From the NCBI GenBank assembly GCA_025359245.1, contig JANYGW010000118.1, positions 1 through 51,064 of the forward strand: DNA of 51,064 nt. The letters run 5' to 3'. Every line of letters begins with the position of its first letter. Position 1 is the stretch's first letter. The stretch is from Massilia sp. (GTDB taxonomy: Bacteria; Pseudomonadota; Gammaproteobacteria; Burkholderiales; Burkholderiaceae_D). The notes under the pieces were generated by a model that made no database searches, had not been told where the DNA came from, and was given only the letters and a program-made list of their open reading frames with translations. Shown piece by piece: positions 33,955 to 43,790 of the stretch. A program made the translations under genes and the position numbers.

Positions 33955-36636
33955 ATGAGCGTCAGGAACCTGGACCGGCTGTTCGCGCCCAAAACAGTGG
34001 CCATCATCGGCGCGTCCGAACGCGCCCACAGCGTCGGCGCGACGGTGCTGCGCAATGTGATCGAAGGCGGCTTCGCCGGCGCCATCTACCCGGTCAACCC
34101 GAAATACCATAGCCTGGCGGGCCTGCTGGCCTATGCCAGCGTCAAGGATCTGCCCGAGGCGCCCGACCTGGCCATCATCTGCACGCCGCCGGCGAGCGTG
34201 CCCGGCCTGATCCGCGAACTGGGCCAGCGCGGCACGCGCGCGGCCATCGTGCTCAGCGCGGGCCTGGGCGCGCTGCACGACGAGCAGGGACGCACGCTCA
34301 AGCAGGCCGCGCTGGATGCGGCCCGGCCGTACGTGCTGCGCCTGCTGGGGCCGAACTGCGTCGGCCTGCTGGTGCCCGGCATCGGCCTCAATGCCAGCTT
34401 CGCCCATACCGGCGCGCGCCCCGGCAAGATCGCCTTCGTGTCGCAATCGGGCGCGCTGGTCACCGGCGTGCTTGACTGGGCCAATGCGCGCGGCATCGGC
34501 TTTTCCAAGTTCATCTCGCTGGGCGATTCGGCCGACGTCGATTTCGGCGACGTGCTCGACTACCTGGCCAGCGACCCCGATACCGGCGCCATATTGATGT
34601 ACATGGAAGATCTGCGCCACGCGCGCAAATTCATGTCGGCGGCGCGCGCGGCGGCGCGCGGCAAGCCGGTGCTGGTGCTCAAGGCCGGCCGCATGGCCGA
34701 AGGCGCCAAGGCGGCCGCCTCGCATACGGGCGCGCTGGCCGGCAGCGACGACGTGTACGACGCGGCCATCCGGCGCGCCGGCATGCTGCGCGTGCTGACC
34801 ACCGAAGACCTGTTCGAGGCGGTCGAAACGCTGGCCCGCGCGCGCCCGCTGTTCGGCGAACGGCTGGTCATCATGACCAACGGCGGCGGCCCTGGCGTGC
34901 TGGCCACCGACGCCCTGGCGGCCGGTGGCGGCAGCATGGCCCAGCTGTCCGAAGCGACCCTGGCCCAGCTCGACCAGGTGCTGCCTGCGACCTGGTCGCA
35001 TGCCAATCCGGCCGACATCATCGGTGACGCGCCGGTCGAGCGCTATGTGCGCACGCTCGAGATCCTGCTGGCCGACCCGCAGGCCGACGCCATCCTGTTC
35101 ATCCATGCGCCGACCGCGATCGTGCCCAGCGCCGACATCGCGCGCGCGCTGGTGCCGCTGGCCCAGGCCTCGTCGCGCAACATCCTGGCCTGCTGGCTGG
35201 GCGGCAACGCCGTGGCCGAAGCGCGCAAGGTCTTTTCCGACGCCGGCATTCCGACCTACGCCACGCCCGAGGAAGCGGTCAGCGCCTACCTGCAGATCGT
35301 CCAGTTCCGGCGCAACCAGAACCTGCTGATGCAGGTGCCGCCGGCCGCCTGCGGCGACTTCGTGGTCGACCGCGCCAGGGCCGCCGCGATCGTGCACGAC
35401 GCCGTCGCCGACGGGCGCGAATTCCTCACCGAACCGGAAGCGAAAGCGCTGCTGGCGGCCTACGGCATCCCGGTGGTGGCCGCGCGCACCGCCAGCGACA
35501 TTGACGCGGCGGTCAAGGCCGCCGGCGAGATCGGCTTTCCGGTGGCGATCAAGATCCTGTCGCAGGATATCACCCACAAGTCCGACGTCGGCGGCGTCGC
35601 GCTCGACCTGCACAACGAAGAGGCGGTCCATGCGGCCGGCCTGCGCATGCTCAAGCGGGTCGGCGAGCTGCAGCCGCAGGCGCGCATCGACGGCTTTTCG
35701 GTGCAGCAGATGGCGCGCCGGCCCGACGCGCAGGAACTGATCGTCGGGGTCGCCACCGATCCGGTGTTCGGCCCGGTGGTGCTGTTCGGCCAGGGCGGCA
35801 TCGCGGTGGAGGTCACGGCCGACCATGCGGTGGCGCTACCGCCGCTGAACGTGGTGCTGGCGCGCGACATGATCGCGCGCACCCGGGTCGCCAAACTGCT
35901 GGCCGGCTACCGGCACCGCGCGCCGGCCAAGCTGGACGCGATCACCGACGTCCTGATCCAGGTCTCGCAGCTGGTGACCGACCTGCCCGAAGTGATGGAG
36001 CTCGACATCAATCCGCTGCTGGCCGACAGCGCCGGCGCGATCGTGCTCGACGCCCGGGTGCGCGTGGCGCTGGCCGACAAGACGGCCAGTGCGCTCGACC
36101 GGCTGGCGATCCGCCCCTACCCGCGCGAGCTGGAAGAGACGATCGAATGGGACGGCCAGCCCTTGTTGTTGCGTCCGATCCGTCCCGAGGATGGGCCGGC
36201 GCACCTGGCGTTTTTCGACGCGCTCACCGCCGACGACGTGCGCTACCGGATGTTCGTGCGAGTGCGCGAGCTGAACCCGTCGCAGCTGGCGCGCTTCACG
36301 CAGATCGACTACGACCGCGAAATGGCGTTTATCGCGACCCGTCCGGGACCGGACGGGATCGAACAGACGCTCGGGGTGGCGCGCGTGGTGGCCGACCCGG
36401 ACAACATCGAGGCCGAATTCGCCGTCACGGTGCGCTCCGACCTGAAGGGCCATGGGCTGGGGCAGATCCTGATGTCCAAGCTGATCGCCTACTGCCGCCT
36501 GCGCGGCACGCGCGCGATCGTCGGCGAAGCGCTGCCGCAGAACACGCGCGTGATCAAACTGGTACGCAAGCTCGGTTTCGAGGTCAGCAAGAACCCGGCC
36601 GACGATACGATGCTGCTGCGCCTGCCGCTGGAATAG
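33955..36636 (+). CDS. Acyl-CoA synthetase (NDP-forming type) fused to GNAT acetyltransferase
   Basis: The 893-residue protein has a CoA-binding domain (about 8-130, KTVAIIGASE), a succinyl-CoA-ligase-like domain (about 150-450) with the phosphorylatable His257 in ASHTGALAGSDDVYD, an ATP-grasp domain (about 485-700, GFPVAIKILSQDITHKSDVGG), and a C-terminal GNAT domain (about 730-893, GHGLGQILMSKLI). This is the layout of the PatZ/Pka lysine acetyltransferases, in which the synthetase part often only senses ligands. Here the catalytic His is retained, so acetate:CoA ligase activity is possible. An FNR box lies upstream. Confidence 0.9.
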   Translation: MSVRNLDRLFAPKTVAIIGASERAHSVGATVLRNVIEGGFAGAIYPVNPKYHSLAGLLAYASVKDLPEAPDLAIICTPPASVPGLIRELGQRGTRAAIVLSAGLGALHDEQGRTLKQAALDAARPYVLRLLGPNCVGLLVPGIGLNASFAHTGARPGKIAFVSQSGALVTGVLDWANARGIGFSKFISLGDSADVDFGDVLDYLASDPDTGAILMYMEDLRHARKFMSAARAAARGKPVLVLKAGRMAEGAKAAASHTGALAGSDDVYDAAIRRAGMLRVLTTEDLFEAVETLARARPLFGERLVIMTNGGGPGVLATDALAAGGGSMAQLSEATLAQLDQVLPATWSHANPADIIGDAPVERYVRTLEILLADPQADAILFIHAPTAIVPSADIARALVPLAQASSRNILACWLGGNAVAEARKVFSDAGIPTYATPEEAVSAYLQIVQFRRNQNLLMQVPPAACGDFVVDRARAAAIVHDAVADGREFLTEPEAKALLAAYGIPVVAARTASDIDAAVKAAGEIGFPVAIKILSQDITHKSDVGGVALDLHNEEAVHAAGLRMLKRVGELQPQARIDGFSVQQMARRPDAQELIVGVATDPVFGPVVLFGQGGIAVEVTADHAVALPPLNVVLARDMIARTRVAKLLAGYRHRAPAKLDAITDVLIQVSQLVTDLPEVMELDINPLLADSAGAIVLDARVRVALADKTASALDRLAIRPYPRELEETIEWDGQPLLLRPIRPEDGPAHLAFFDALTADDVRYRMFVRVRELNPSQLARFTQIDYDREMAFIATRPGPDGIEQTLGVARVVADPDNIEAEFAVTVRSDLKGHGLGQILMSKLIAYCRLRGTRAIVGEALPQNTRVIKLVRKLGFEVSKNPADDTMLLRLPLE

Positions 36637-36654
36637 GGCGCGGTCCGGCGTTTT

Positions 36655-36696
36655 TTGATCTAGGTCAAGGATTTTGCCGGGCCTGATCAATACACT
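36655..36696 (+). promoter_or_regulatory. FNR-type promoter of hemN
   Basis: TTGAT-CTAG-GTCAA (36655-36668) differs from the perfect FNR box by one base. It is followed after 22 nt by TACACT (36691-36696), the same class II layout as before the synthetase and ccoN genes. The box begins 18 bases after the synthetase gene stops. Confidence 0.7.
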
Positions 36697-36723
36697 CGCT
36701 GCATGTCAGTTCAGGAGCAGCAC

Positions 36724-38139
36724 ATGCACGTATTGCACTTCCCGGCAGCTGCGGCGCGGCCACTGGATTTCGATCCCGAGCTCGTTCTCAAGCTGGCCCG
36801 GCCCGGCCCGCGGTATACCTCGTACCCGACCGTGGACCGGTTCGGTGCCGATTTCGGCTATCGCGACTACCTGCAGGCGGTGGCCGGCCTGCGCACGCGC
36901 GCCAGCGAAAAACCGCTCTCGCTGTACCTGCACATCCCGTTCTGCGACACCGTGTGCAACGACTGCGCCGGCAACAAGATCGTCAGCAGGAACCGCGACA
37001 AGGCTGCGGTCTACCTCAGCTACCTGAAACGCGAGGTCGAGATGCAGGGCCGCCTGTTCGGCGGCATGAACCAGGTCGAGCAGCTCCATTTCGGCGGCGG
37101 CACCCCGACCTACCTGTCCGACCTGCAGATGGAGGAACTGATGCTGCACCTGCGGCGCTGCTTCCAGTTCGCCCCCGACGCGGTGGGCGAGTATGCGATC
37201 GAGGTCGACCCGCGCAGCGTCACGCGCGAACGGGTGCTGTCGCTGCGGCGCCAGGGCTTCAACCACATCAGCCTGGGCGTGCAGGACTACGACCCGCAGG
37301 TGCAGGCCGCGCTCGACCGCTTGCAGCCCGAAACGGGCATCCAGGCCATCATCGATGCCGCCCGCGAGGCGCAATTCCGTTCGGTCGGCATCGACCTGAT
37401 GTACGGGCTGCCGAAGCAGAACATGGGCAGCATGGCGCAGACCCTGGCCAAGGTGATCAAGGCCGGCCCGGACCGGATCGCCGTCTACAACTACGCGCTG
37501 CTGCCGCAGTTGCAAAAGCCGCAGCGCCGCATCCCGGCGGCCGACCTGCCGAGCGCGGCGACCCGGCTGTCCATGCTCAGCCTGTGCATCCGGATGCTGG
37601 GCGAGGCCGGCTACGTGTACATCGGCATGGACCATTTCGCGCGGCCCGGCGACGACCTGGCGATCGCCCAGGTGCAGGGCCGGCTGCACCGCAATTTCCA
37701 GGGCTATTCGGCGCACGCCGACATGGACCTGGTCGCGTGCGGCGTGTCGGCCGTCAGCGCGGTGGGGGCCACCTACAGCCAGAACGTCAAGACGCTCGAC
37801 GCGTATTACGACCTGATCGACAAGAACGAGCTGCCGATCGCGCGCGGCATCCGCCTGAGCATGGACGACGCCCTGCGCCGCAGCATCATCCAGATGCTGA
37901 TGTGCCAGTTCGAAGTGTCGATCCCGTGCATCGAACAAGCCTACCCGATCGTGTTCGCCGACTACTTCGGCGCCGAACTGGCGGCCCTGGAAGCGCTGGT
38001 GCGCGACGGCCTGGTCACGCTGGACGCCGAGTGGCTCAGCGTGACGGCGCGCGGCCGCATCCTGATCCGCAACGTGTGCATGGTATTCGACCGCTACCTG
38101 GGCATGGACGGCGCCGCGCACCATGCGCGCATCCCCTGA
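36724..38139 (+). CDS. hemN: Oxygen-independent coproporphyrinogen III oxidase HemN
   Basis: HemN is the radical SAM enzyme that converts coproporphyrinogen III to protoporphyrinogen IX without oxygen. The 471-residue protein has ARPGPRYTSYPT, the cluster motif in YLHIPFCDTVCNDCAGNK, and HFGGGTPTYLS, plus the C-terminal HemN domain with YSAHADMDLVACGVSAVS. The three cluster cysteines (CxxxCxxC) are present, but the fourth Cys of the usual CxxxCxxCxC is Gly. AGGAG at 36713-36717 selects the ATG at 36724 over 36703. It heads a co-directional run into the cbb3 genes and has an FNR box. Confidence 0.92.
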   Translation: MHVLHFPAAAARPLDFDPELVLKLARPGPRYTSYPTVDRFGADFGYRDYLQAVAGLRTRASEKPLSLYLHIPFCDTVCNDCAGNKIVSRNRDKAAVYLSYLKREVEMQGRLFGGMNQVEQLHFGGGTPTYLSDLQMEELMLHLRRCFQFAPDAVGEYAIEVDPRSVTRERVLSLRRQGFNHISLGVQDYDPQVQAALDRLQPETGIQAIIDAAREAQFRSVGIDLMYGLPKQNMGSMAQTLAKVIKAGPDRIAVYNYALLPQLQKPQRRIPAADLPSAATRLSMLSLCIRMLGEAGYVYIGMDHFARPGDDLAIAQVQGRLHRNFQGYSAHADMDLVACGVSAVSAVGATYSQNVKTLDAYYDLIDKNELPIARGIRLSMDDALRRSIIQMLMCQFEVSIPCIEQAYPIVFADYFGAELAALEALVRDGLVTLDAEWLSVTARGRILIRNVCMVFDRYLGMDGAAHHARIP

Positions 38140-38149
38140 ACGGCGCCGC

Positions 38150-38911
38150 ATGAATGGCCTGAGCCTCTTCCCCGTGTTCCTGGTCGGCCTGGCAGGCAGC
38201 GTCCATTGCGTCGGCATGTGCGGCGGCATCGTCGGCGCCTTTTCGATGGCGCCGGCCGGCGCGCCCGCGTTTCCGGTGGCGGTGGTGACCCAGGCCGCGC
38301 CGCGCGCAGCGCACGGCACGTTGCGGACCCTGGCCTACAACACCGGCCGCATCGGCAGCTATGCGCTGGCGGGCGCGCTGGCCGGCGGCCTGGCGGGCGG
38401 CGTGCGCACGCTGGCCGGCCTGTCGGCGCTGCGGGTCGGCGGCTACTGGATGGCCAACCTGATGCTGGTGCTGCTCGGCCTGTACCTGATGGGGGCCTGG
38501 GCCGGCCTGGCCCGGCTTGAACAGCTGGGGCAGGGCTTGTGGCGCCGCCTGCGTCCCTTGACTTCGCTGATGCTGCCGCTCGACAGCCCGCTCAAGATGC
38601 TGGCGCTGGGCGCCTTGTGGGGCTGGCTGCCGTGCGGCATGGTGTACAGCGTGCTGCTCACCGCGATGCTGGCCGGCTCGGCGCCGGCCGGCGCCGCCGT
38701 CATGCTCGCCTTCGGGCTGGGCACCTTGCCGATGCTGCTGGCGCTCGGCCTGGCGGGTACCCGTTTGCGTCTGGCGCTGCAACAGCCGCGCGCAAGGCTG
38801 GCGGGCGGGCTGCTGGTGCTCGGTTTCGGCCTGCTCGGTATCGCGCGCGCGGCCGGCGGCATGCCGATGGGCTGGCTCGATACCCTGTGCCTGAGCGGGA
38901 TGGCGGCATGA
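38150..38911 (+). CDS. Sulfite exporter TauE/SafE-like (urease accessory-like) membrane protein
   Basis: The 253-residue protein begins GLSLFPVFLVGLAGSVHCVG and has the motif SVHCVGMCGGIVGAFS and, later, ALWGWLPCGMVYSVL. It has about six membrane helices. The paired Cys/Gly-rich motifs are typical of the DsbD-like family found beside ccoI and labelled TauE/SafE in databases, thought to aid copper or cytochrome maturation. It starts 10 bp after hemN and overlaps ccoI by 4 nt, which supports a role in oxidase assembly. Confidence 0.85.
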   Translation: MNGLSLFPVFLVGLAGSVHCVGMCGGIVGAFSMAPAGAPAFPVAVVTQAAPRAAHGTLRTLAYNTGRIGSYALAGALAGGLAGGVRTLAGLSALRVGGYWMANLMLVLLGLYLMGAWAGLARLEQLGQGLWRRLRPLTSLMLPLDSPLKMLALGALWGWLPCGMVYSVLLTAMLAGSAPAGAAVMLAFGLGTLPMLLALGLAGTRLRLALQQPRARLAGGLLVLGFGLLGIARAAGGMPMGWLDTLCLSGMAA

Positions 38912-41322
38912 ACGCGGTGCTGGCCCCGTGCGCCTGCTTTCACTGCGGCCTGCCGGCGGCGGGCGGCGGCTGGTCGGTCGTCATCGACGGCGCGCCGCGG
39001 CCGATGTGCTGTCCCGGCTGCGAAGCGGTGGCGCAGGCCATCGTCGACAGCGGCTTTGCCGACTACTACCGGAGCCGCAGCGCATATGGCGCCAACAGCG
39101 CCGACGCCGCGTTGGTGCCGCCCCAGCTGGCGCTGTACGACGCCGACCCGAAGCTGGCCGCGCCGGCGCCGGGCCAGAGTACGTGCGGCGCGGTGTTCTC
39201 GGTCGAGGGGATCCGCTGCGCCGCCTGCGTATGGCTGATCGAACGGCGCCTCGGCCGCCTGGCGGGCGTGCAAACGGTCGACATGAACGTGGCCACCGAA
39301 CGGCTGCACCTGCGCTGGGACCCGGCCGCCTGCAAGCCGAGCGACATCGTGCGCACGCTGCGCGCGATCGGCTACGTCGCCTATCCCTACGAGGCCGGAC
39401 GGCATGAGGCGCAGCGCGAAAGTGCGCGCAAGAAGCTGTTCCGCCAGCTGTTCGTGGCCGGCCTGTCGATGATGCAGGTGATGATGTACGCCTTGCCGGC
39501 CTATATCGCCGCCGACGGCGCGCTCGACGCCGACATGGCCGCGCTGATGCGCCGGGCCGCGCTGCTGCTGACCGCGCCGGCGCTGCTGTATTCGGCCCAG
39601 CCATTTTTCAGCGGCGCCTGGAACAGCCTGCGCCAGCGCATGCCGGGCATGGACCTGCCGGTCGCGCTGGGGATCGCGGCCGCCGCCGGCGCCAGCGTGG
39701 TGGCCACCGTGCGCGGCCAGGGCGAGGTCTATTTCGACTCGGTCACGATGTTCATTTTCCTGCTGCTGGCCAGCCGCTACCTGGAACAGCTGGCGCGCCG
39801 CAAGGCCGGCCGCGCGCTCGAACAACTGCAGCACGCCTTGCCCGCCTCGGCCCAGCGCCTGGACGGCTACCCCGCCTCGCGCGCGGCCGAGCTGGTGGCT
39901 GCCGCGCTGCTGCGCGAGGGCGACCTGATCATGGTCGCGCCGGGCGAGGCGGTGGCCGCCGACGGCGTCATCGTCGAAGGCGCCACCGAGATCGACCTGG
40001 CCCTGCTGACCGGCGAAAGCCGCGCCCAGCCGCGCCGAGCCGGCGCCGAGGTGCCGGGCGGCGCCGTCAATACACTGCAGCCGATCGTGCTGCGCGTGAC
40101 GCGCGCGGTGGCCGACAGCACGCTGGCGCAGCTGGTGCGGCTGGTCGAAGGCGCGGGCCAGGGCAAGCCGCGCCTGGCGCTGTGGGCCGACCGGGTCGGC
40201 GCCTGGTTCGTCGCGCTGCTGCTGGTGTTCGCCGCGGCGGTGTTGTTGATCTGGCTGCAGCTCGACCCGGCGCGCGCCTGGCAGGTGGCGGTCGCGGTGC
40301 TGGTGGTGTCGTGCCCTTGCGCGCTGTCGCTGGCCACGCCGAGCGCGCTGGCCGCCGCCACCGACCTGCTGGTGGGGCGCGGCGTGCTGATCGTGCGCCC
40401 GCACGTGCTCGAGACGCTGCAGCGCGCCACCCATGTCATTTTCGACAAGACCGGCACCCTGACCGAGGGTCGGCCGGTGCTGCGCAAGACCGTGGCGCTG
40501 GGCGCGGCCAGTGCCGCGCACTGCCTGCAGCTGGCCGCGGCGCTGGAAGCGGGCAGTGCCCATCCGCTGGCCGCCGCGATCCGGCATGCCTGCGCAGAGC
40601 GTGCGCTGAATGCCGAAAGCTTGCAAAGCGTGGCCGGACAGGGCGTGGCCGGCGATATCGACGGCGTCACTTACCGGCTCGGTGCGGCGGCCTTCGCCGG
40701 CGACGCCGGCGGCGCGGGCGGCGACCTGGACGCGACCAGCGTGTTTTTGGGCTGCGATGGCGTGCTGCTGGCGCGCTTCGAGCTGGCCGACGCGCTGCGC
40801 CAGGATGCCGGCGCCGTGGTGCGCCGCTTCCAGCAGCGCGGCCAGCACGTGATCCTGCTGTCGGGCGACCAGCAGGCGGTCACCGACTGCGTGGCCGGCC
40901 AGCTCGGCATCGACAACGCGCTGGGCGGCCAGCTGCCGGCCGACAAACTGGCCTTCGTACAGGACCTGCAGCGGCGCGGTGCGGTGGTCGCCATGGTCGG
41001 CGACGGCATCAACGATGCGGCCGTGCTGGGCGCCGCGGATGTCTCGTTCGCGATGGGCGGCGGGGCCGCGCTGGCGCTGTTGAATGCCGACTGCGTGCTG
41101 CTTTCGGGCCGCCTTGGGTCGCTCGGCGACGCCGTCGCCACCGCCGACCGCACGCTGCGCGTGATCCGCCAGAACCTGTGCTGGGCCGCGCTGTACAACG
41201 CCGTCGCCATTCCGGCGGCGGCGCTGGGCCTGCTCAATCCGTGGATGGCGGCGGCCGGCATGTCGGCCAGTTCGGCCTTCGTCGTGATCAATGCGCTGCG
41301 CCTGCGGCGCTGGAAGGCATAA
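38908..41322 (+). CDS. ccoI: Copper-exporting P-type ATPase for cbb3 oxidase assembly (CcoI/FixI)
   Basis: CcoI moves copper across the inner membrane for the CcoN active site. The 804-residue protein has an N-terminal Cys-rich region ([16 protein letters not shown]), a heavy-metal-associated domain with GIRCAACVW, about eight membrane helices, TGES, the transport motif SCPCALS (Cys469 and Cys471), and DKTGTLTEG with Asp513. The N-terminal Cys-rich form is characteristic of FixI. ATG at 38908 overlaps the upstream stop; ccoS follows with no gap. Confidence 0.93.
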   Translation: MNAVLAPCACFHCGLPAAGGGWSVVIDGAPRPMCCPGCEAVAQAIVDSGFADYYRSRSAYGANSADAALVPPQLALYDADPKLAAPAPGQSTCGAVFSVEGIRCAACVWLIERRLGRLAGVQTVDMNVATERLHLRWDPAACKPSDIVRTLRAIGYVAYPYEAGRHEAQRESARKKLFRQLFVAGLSMMQVMMYALPAYIAADGALDADMAALMRRAALLLTAPALLYSAQPFFSGAWNSLRQRMPGMDLPVALGIAAAAGASVVATVRGQGEVYFDSVTMFIFLLLASRYLEQLARRKAGRALEQLQHALPASAQRLDGYPASRAAELVAAALLREGDLIMVAPGEAVAADGVIVEGATEIDLALLTGESRAQPRRAGAEVPGGAVNTLQPIVLRVTRAVADSTLAQLVRLVEGAGQGKPRLALWADRVGAWFVALLLVFAAAVLLIWLQLDPARAWQVAVAVLVVSCPCALSLATPSALAAATDLLVGRGVLIVRPHVLETLQRATHVIFDKTGTLTEGRPVLRKTVALGAASAAHCLQLAAALEAGSAHPLAAAIRHACAERALNAESLQSVAGQGVAGDIDGVTYRLGAAAFAGDAGGAGGDLDATSVFLGCDGVLLARFELADALRQDAGAVVRRFQQRGQHVILLSGDQQAVTDCVAGQLGIDNALGGQLPADKLAFVQDLQRRGAVVAMVGDGINDAAVLGAADVSFAMGGGAALALLNADCVLLSGRLGSLGDAVATADRTLRVIRQNLCWAALYNAVAIPAAALGLLNPWMAAAGMSASSAFVVINALRLRRWKA

Positions 41323-41469
41323 ATGGAAGCCCTGTACCTGCTGGTGCCGCTCTCGCTGTGCATCGTCGTGCTGGCCGTGTGGGTCTTCTTCGGGGCCGCC
41401 GACAGCGGCCAGTTCGACGACCTCGATGGTCCGGCCATGCGCATCCTGCACGACGACGATCTTCCCTGA
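41323..41469 (+). CDS. ccoS: cbb3-type oxidase assembly protein CcoS
   Basis: The 48-residue protein has one N-terminal membrane helix ([20 protein letters not shown]) and the acidic tail [18 protein letters not shown], the CcoS signature. CcoS is needed for cofactor insertion into the oxidase in Rhodobacter. Its ATG follows the ccoI stop directly. The FNR box of ccoN begins 12 bases beyond its stop. Confidence 0.9.
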   Translation: MEALYLLVPLSLCIVVLAVWVFFGAADSGQFDDLDGPAMRILHDDDLP

Positions 41470-41480
41470 TCTGGCCGTTT

Positions 41481-41522
41481 TTGATTCACATCAAGGATTT
41501 TTCACGTTCAAAAAATTATTCT
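41481..41522 (+). promoter_or_regulatory. FNR-type promoter of ccoNOQP
   Basis: A perfect FNR box TTGAT-TCAC-ATCAA (41481-41494) is followed after 22 nt by TATTCT (41517-41522), the class II spacing. This gives the structural oxidase genes their own oxygen-sensitive promoter inside the longer run. The start codon lies 36 bases after the -10. Confidence 0.78.
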
Positions 41523-41557
41523 CCTGTTGTCATCGATGTATATTCCAGGAGAGCGTT

Positions 41558-42985
41558 TTGGACAGAGCTTTAGACTATAACTACAAGATCGTCAGGCAAT
41601 TCACGATCGCGACCGTATTTTGGGGCGTGATCGGGATGCTGGTTGGCGTCTTCATCGCCGCGCAACTGGCGTGGCCAGCCCTCAATTTCGACATCGCGTG
41701 GCTCAGCTACGGGCGCTTGCGACCGCTGCATACCAACGCCGTCATTTTCGCGTTCGGCATCAATGGCCTGTTCGCCACCTCGTATTACGTGGTCCAGCGC
41801 ACCTGCCAGGTGCGCTTGTTCTCCGATACGCTGTCGGCGTTCACCTTCTGGGGCTGGCAGTCGGTGCTGGTGCTGGCCACCATCACGCTGCCACTCGGTT
41901 TCACGCGCGGCAAGGAATACGCCGAGCTGGAATGGCCGATCGCGCTCTTGATCACCGTCGTGTGGCTGATGTATGCGACCGTGTTCTTCGGCACGCTCAT
42001 CAAGCGCAAGGTCAAGCACATCTACGTGGCCAACTGGTTCTTCGGCGCCTACATCATCGCGGTGGCCCTGCTGCACGTGGTGAACGGCGCCTCGATGCCG
42101 GTCACGTTCTGGAAATCGTACTCCGCCTATGCCGGCGTGCAGGACGCGATGATCCAGTGGTGGTACGGCCACAATGCGGTCGGCTTCATCCTCACCGCCG
42201 GCTACCTCGGCATGGTGTACTACTTCATTCCAAAGCAGGCCGAGCGGCCCGTGTATTCGTATCGCCTGTCGATCGTGCACTTCTGGGCGCTGATCTTCAC
42301 CTACATGTGGGCCGGCCCGCACCATTTGCACTACACCGCGCTGCCCGACTGGACCCAGTCGATCGGCATGGTGTTCTCGCTGATCCTGCTGGCGCCGTCG
42401 TGGGGCGGCATGATCAACGGGATGATGACGCTGTCGGGCGCCTGGCACAAGCTGCGCACCGATCCCATCCTCAAGTTCATGATCGTCTCGCTGTCGTTCT
42501 ACGGCATGGCCACCTTCGAAGGCCCGATGATGTCGATCAAGACTATCAACGCGCTGTCGCATTACACCGACTGGGGCATCGCCCACGTGCACGGAGGCGC
42601 CCTGGGCTGGGTCGGCTTCATCACGATGGGATCGATCTACTACCTGATTCCGCGCCTGTCGGGCAAGAAGGAAATGTGGAGCACCCAGCTGATCGACCTG
42701 CACTTCTGGGTCGCCACGATCGGCATCGTGCTGTACATCTCGTCGATGTGGATCGCCGGCGTGATGCAGGGCCTGATGTGGCGCGCGGTCAATCCGGACG
42801 GCACCCTGACCTATACCTTCGTCGAAGGCGTCAAGGCCACCTATCCGTACTACGTGATTCGCTTCGGCGGCGGCCTGCTGTACCTGTCCGGCATGCTGAT
42901 GATGGCCTATAACACGTTCCAGACGATGCGCAACACCGTCAACAAGGACGCGGTCATTCCGACCCTTTTACCTTCACACGCTTAA
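41558..42985 (+). CDS. ccoN: cbb3-type cytochrome c oxidase subunit I (CcoN)
   Basis: CcoN is the catalytic subunit of the high-affinity oxidase, holding heme b and the heme b3/CuB centre. The 475-residue protein has about twelve membrane helices. The conserved histidines lie in [40 protein letters not shown] and [17 protein letters not shown] use TTG at 41558, since AGGAG stands at 41547-41551 with six bases between and no ATG fits before the conserved LDYNYKIV. It is followed 15 bp later by ccoO. Confidence 0.95.
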   Translation: MDRALDYNYKIVRQFTIATVFWGVIGMLVGVFIAAQLAWPALNFDIAWLSYGRLRPLHTNAVIFAFGINGLFATSYYVVQRTCQVRLFSDTLSAFTFWGWQSVLVLATITLPLGFTRGKEYAELEWPIALLITVVWLMYATVFFGTLIKRKVKHIYVANWFFGAYIIAVALLHVVNGASMPVTFWKSYSAYAGVQDAMIQWWYGHNAVGFILTAGYLGMVYYFIPKQAERPVYSYRLSIVHFWALIFTYMWAGPHHLHYTALPDWTQSIGMVFSLILLAPSWGGMINGMMTLSGAWHKLRTDPILKFMIVSLSFYGMATFEGPMMSIKTINALSHYTDWGIAHVHGGALGWVGFITMGSIYYLIPRLSGKKEMWSTQLIDLHFWVATIGIVLYISSMWIAGVMQGLMWRAVNPDGTLTYTFVEGVKATYPYYVIRFGGGLLYLSGMLMMAYNTFQTMRNTVNKDAVIPTLLPSHA

Positions 42986-43000
42986 ACCAGGAGCCTTTCG

Positions 43001-43615
43001 ATGAAATTTTCCCATGAGTGGATCGAGAAGAACCCCTGGCTGCTGATTGGACTGGTGCTGCTGGTCATTTCCGTCGGCGGCCTGGTGGAAATCGTCCCGC
43101 TGTTCTTCCAGAAATCGACCACCGAACCGGTGGCCGGCCTGAAACCGTATTCCGCGCTGCGCCTGACGGGACGCGACATCTACATCCGCGAGGGCTGCTA
43201 CAACTGCCATTCGCAGATGATCCGTCCGTTCCGCGCCGAGACCGAGCGTTACGGCCACTACTCGGTGGCCGGCGAATTCGTCTACGATCATCCGTTCCAG
43301 TGGGGTTCCAAGCGCACCGGTCCCGACCTGGCGCGCGTGGGAGGACGCTACAGCGACGAATGGCACCGCACCCACCTGGACAATCCGCGCGACCTGGTGC
43401 CCGAATCGAACATGCCGGGCTATCCGTGGCTGGCCAAGACGGCGCTGGTGCCGTCCGACGTGACGGCCAAGATGCGCGCGATGAAGCGCCTGAACGTGCC
43501 GTACTCGGAAGAGGACATCGCCCAGGGACCGGCCACGCTGGTCGACAAGACCGAACAGGATGCGCTGATCGCCTACCTGCAAGGGCTCGGAACCCAGATC
43601 AAATCAAGGAACTGA
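43001..43615 (+). CDS. ccoO: cbb3-type cytochrome c oxidase subunit II (CcoO)
   Basis: CcoO is the mono-heme cytochrome c subunit, membrane-anchored and facing the periplasm. The 204-residue protein has one N-terminal helix (about 12-35) and a c-heme site CYNCH (Cys66, Cys69, His70). The typical sequences [20 protein letters not shown] and [16 protein letters not shown] follow. The ATG has an AGGAG site at 42990-42994. Confidence 0.96.
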   Translation: MKFSHEWIEKNPWLLIGLVLLVISVGGLVEIVPLFFQKSTTEPVAGLKPYSALRLTGRDIYIREGCYNCHSQMIRPFRAETERYGHYSVAGEFVYDHPFQWGSKRTGPDLARVGGRYSDEWHRTHLDNPRDLVPESNMPGYPWLAKTALVPSDVTAKMRAMKRLNVPYSEEDIAQGPATLVDKTEQDALIAYLQGLGTQIKSRN

Positions 43616-43616
43616 C

Positions 43617-43790
43617 ATGGCAATCGAACACATTTTTGACAGCGCCAGCAGCGTCATGACGCTGGTCAGCTTCGCAACCTTCGTCGGCATCCTGGTATGG
43701 ACCTTCGTGCTGATGCGCAGCACCGACTTCGACACCCAGGCGGCGCTGCCGTTTGCCGACGACGACCAGGGGGAGAGCAGTCATGGCTGA
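43617..43790 (+). CDS. ccoQ: cbb3-type oxidase subunit CcoQ
   Basis: The 57-residue protein has one membrane helix (about 13-34, FATFVGILVWTFVLMR) and an acidic tail (LPFADDDQ), the usual CcoQ form. CcoQ stabilises the oxidase complex. AAGGA at 43606-43610 serves its ATG, one base after the ccoO stop. The 3' end overlaps ccoP by 8 nt. Confidence 0.9.
   Translation: MAIEHIFDSASSVMTLVSFATFVGILVWTFVLMRSTDFDTQAALPFADDDQGESSHG

Noticed and set aside
38443-41451. 1002-codon minus-strand frame opposite the TauE-like gene and ccoI
   Set aside because: Long but low-complexity (His/Arg/Gln/Ala), without motifs, and fully covered by real plus-strand genes.
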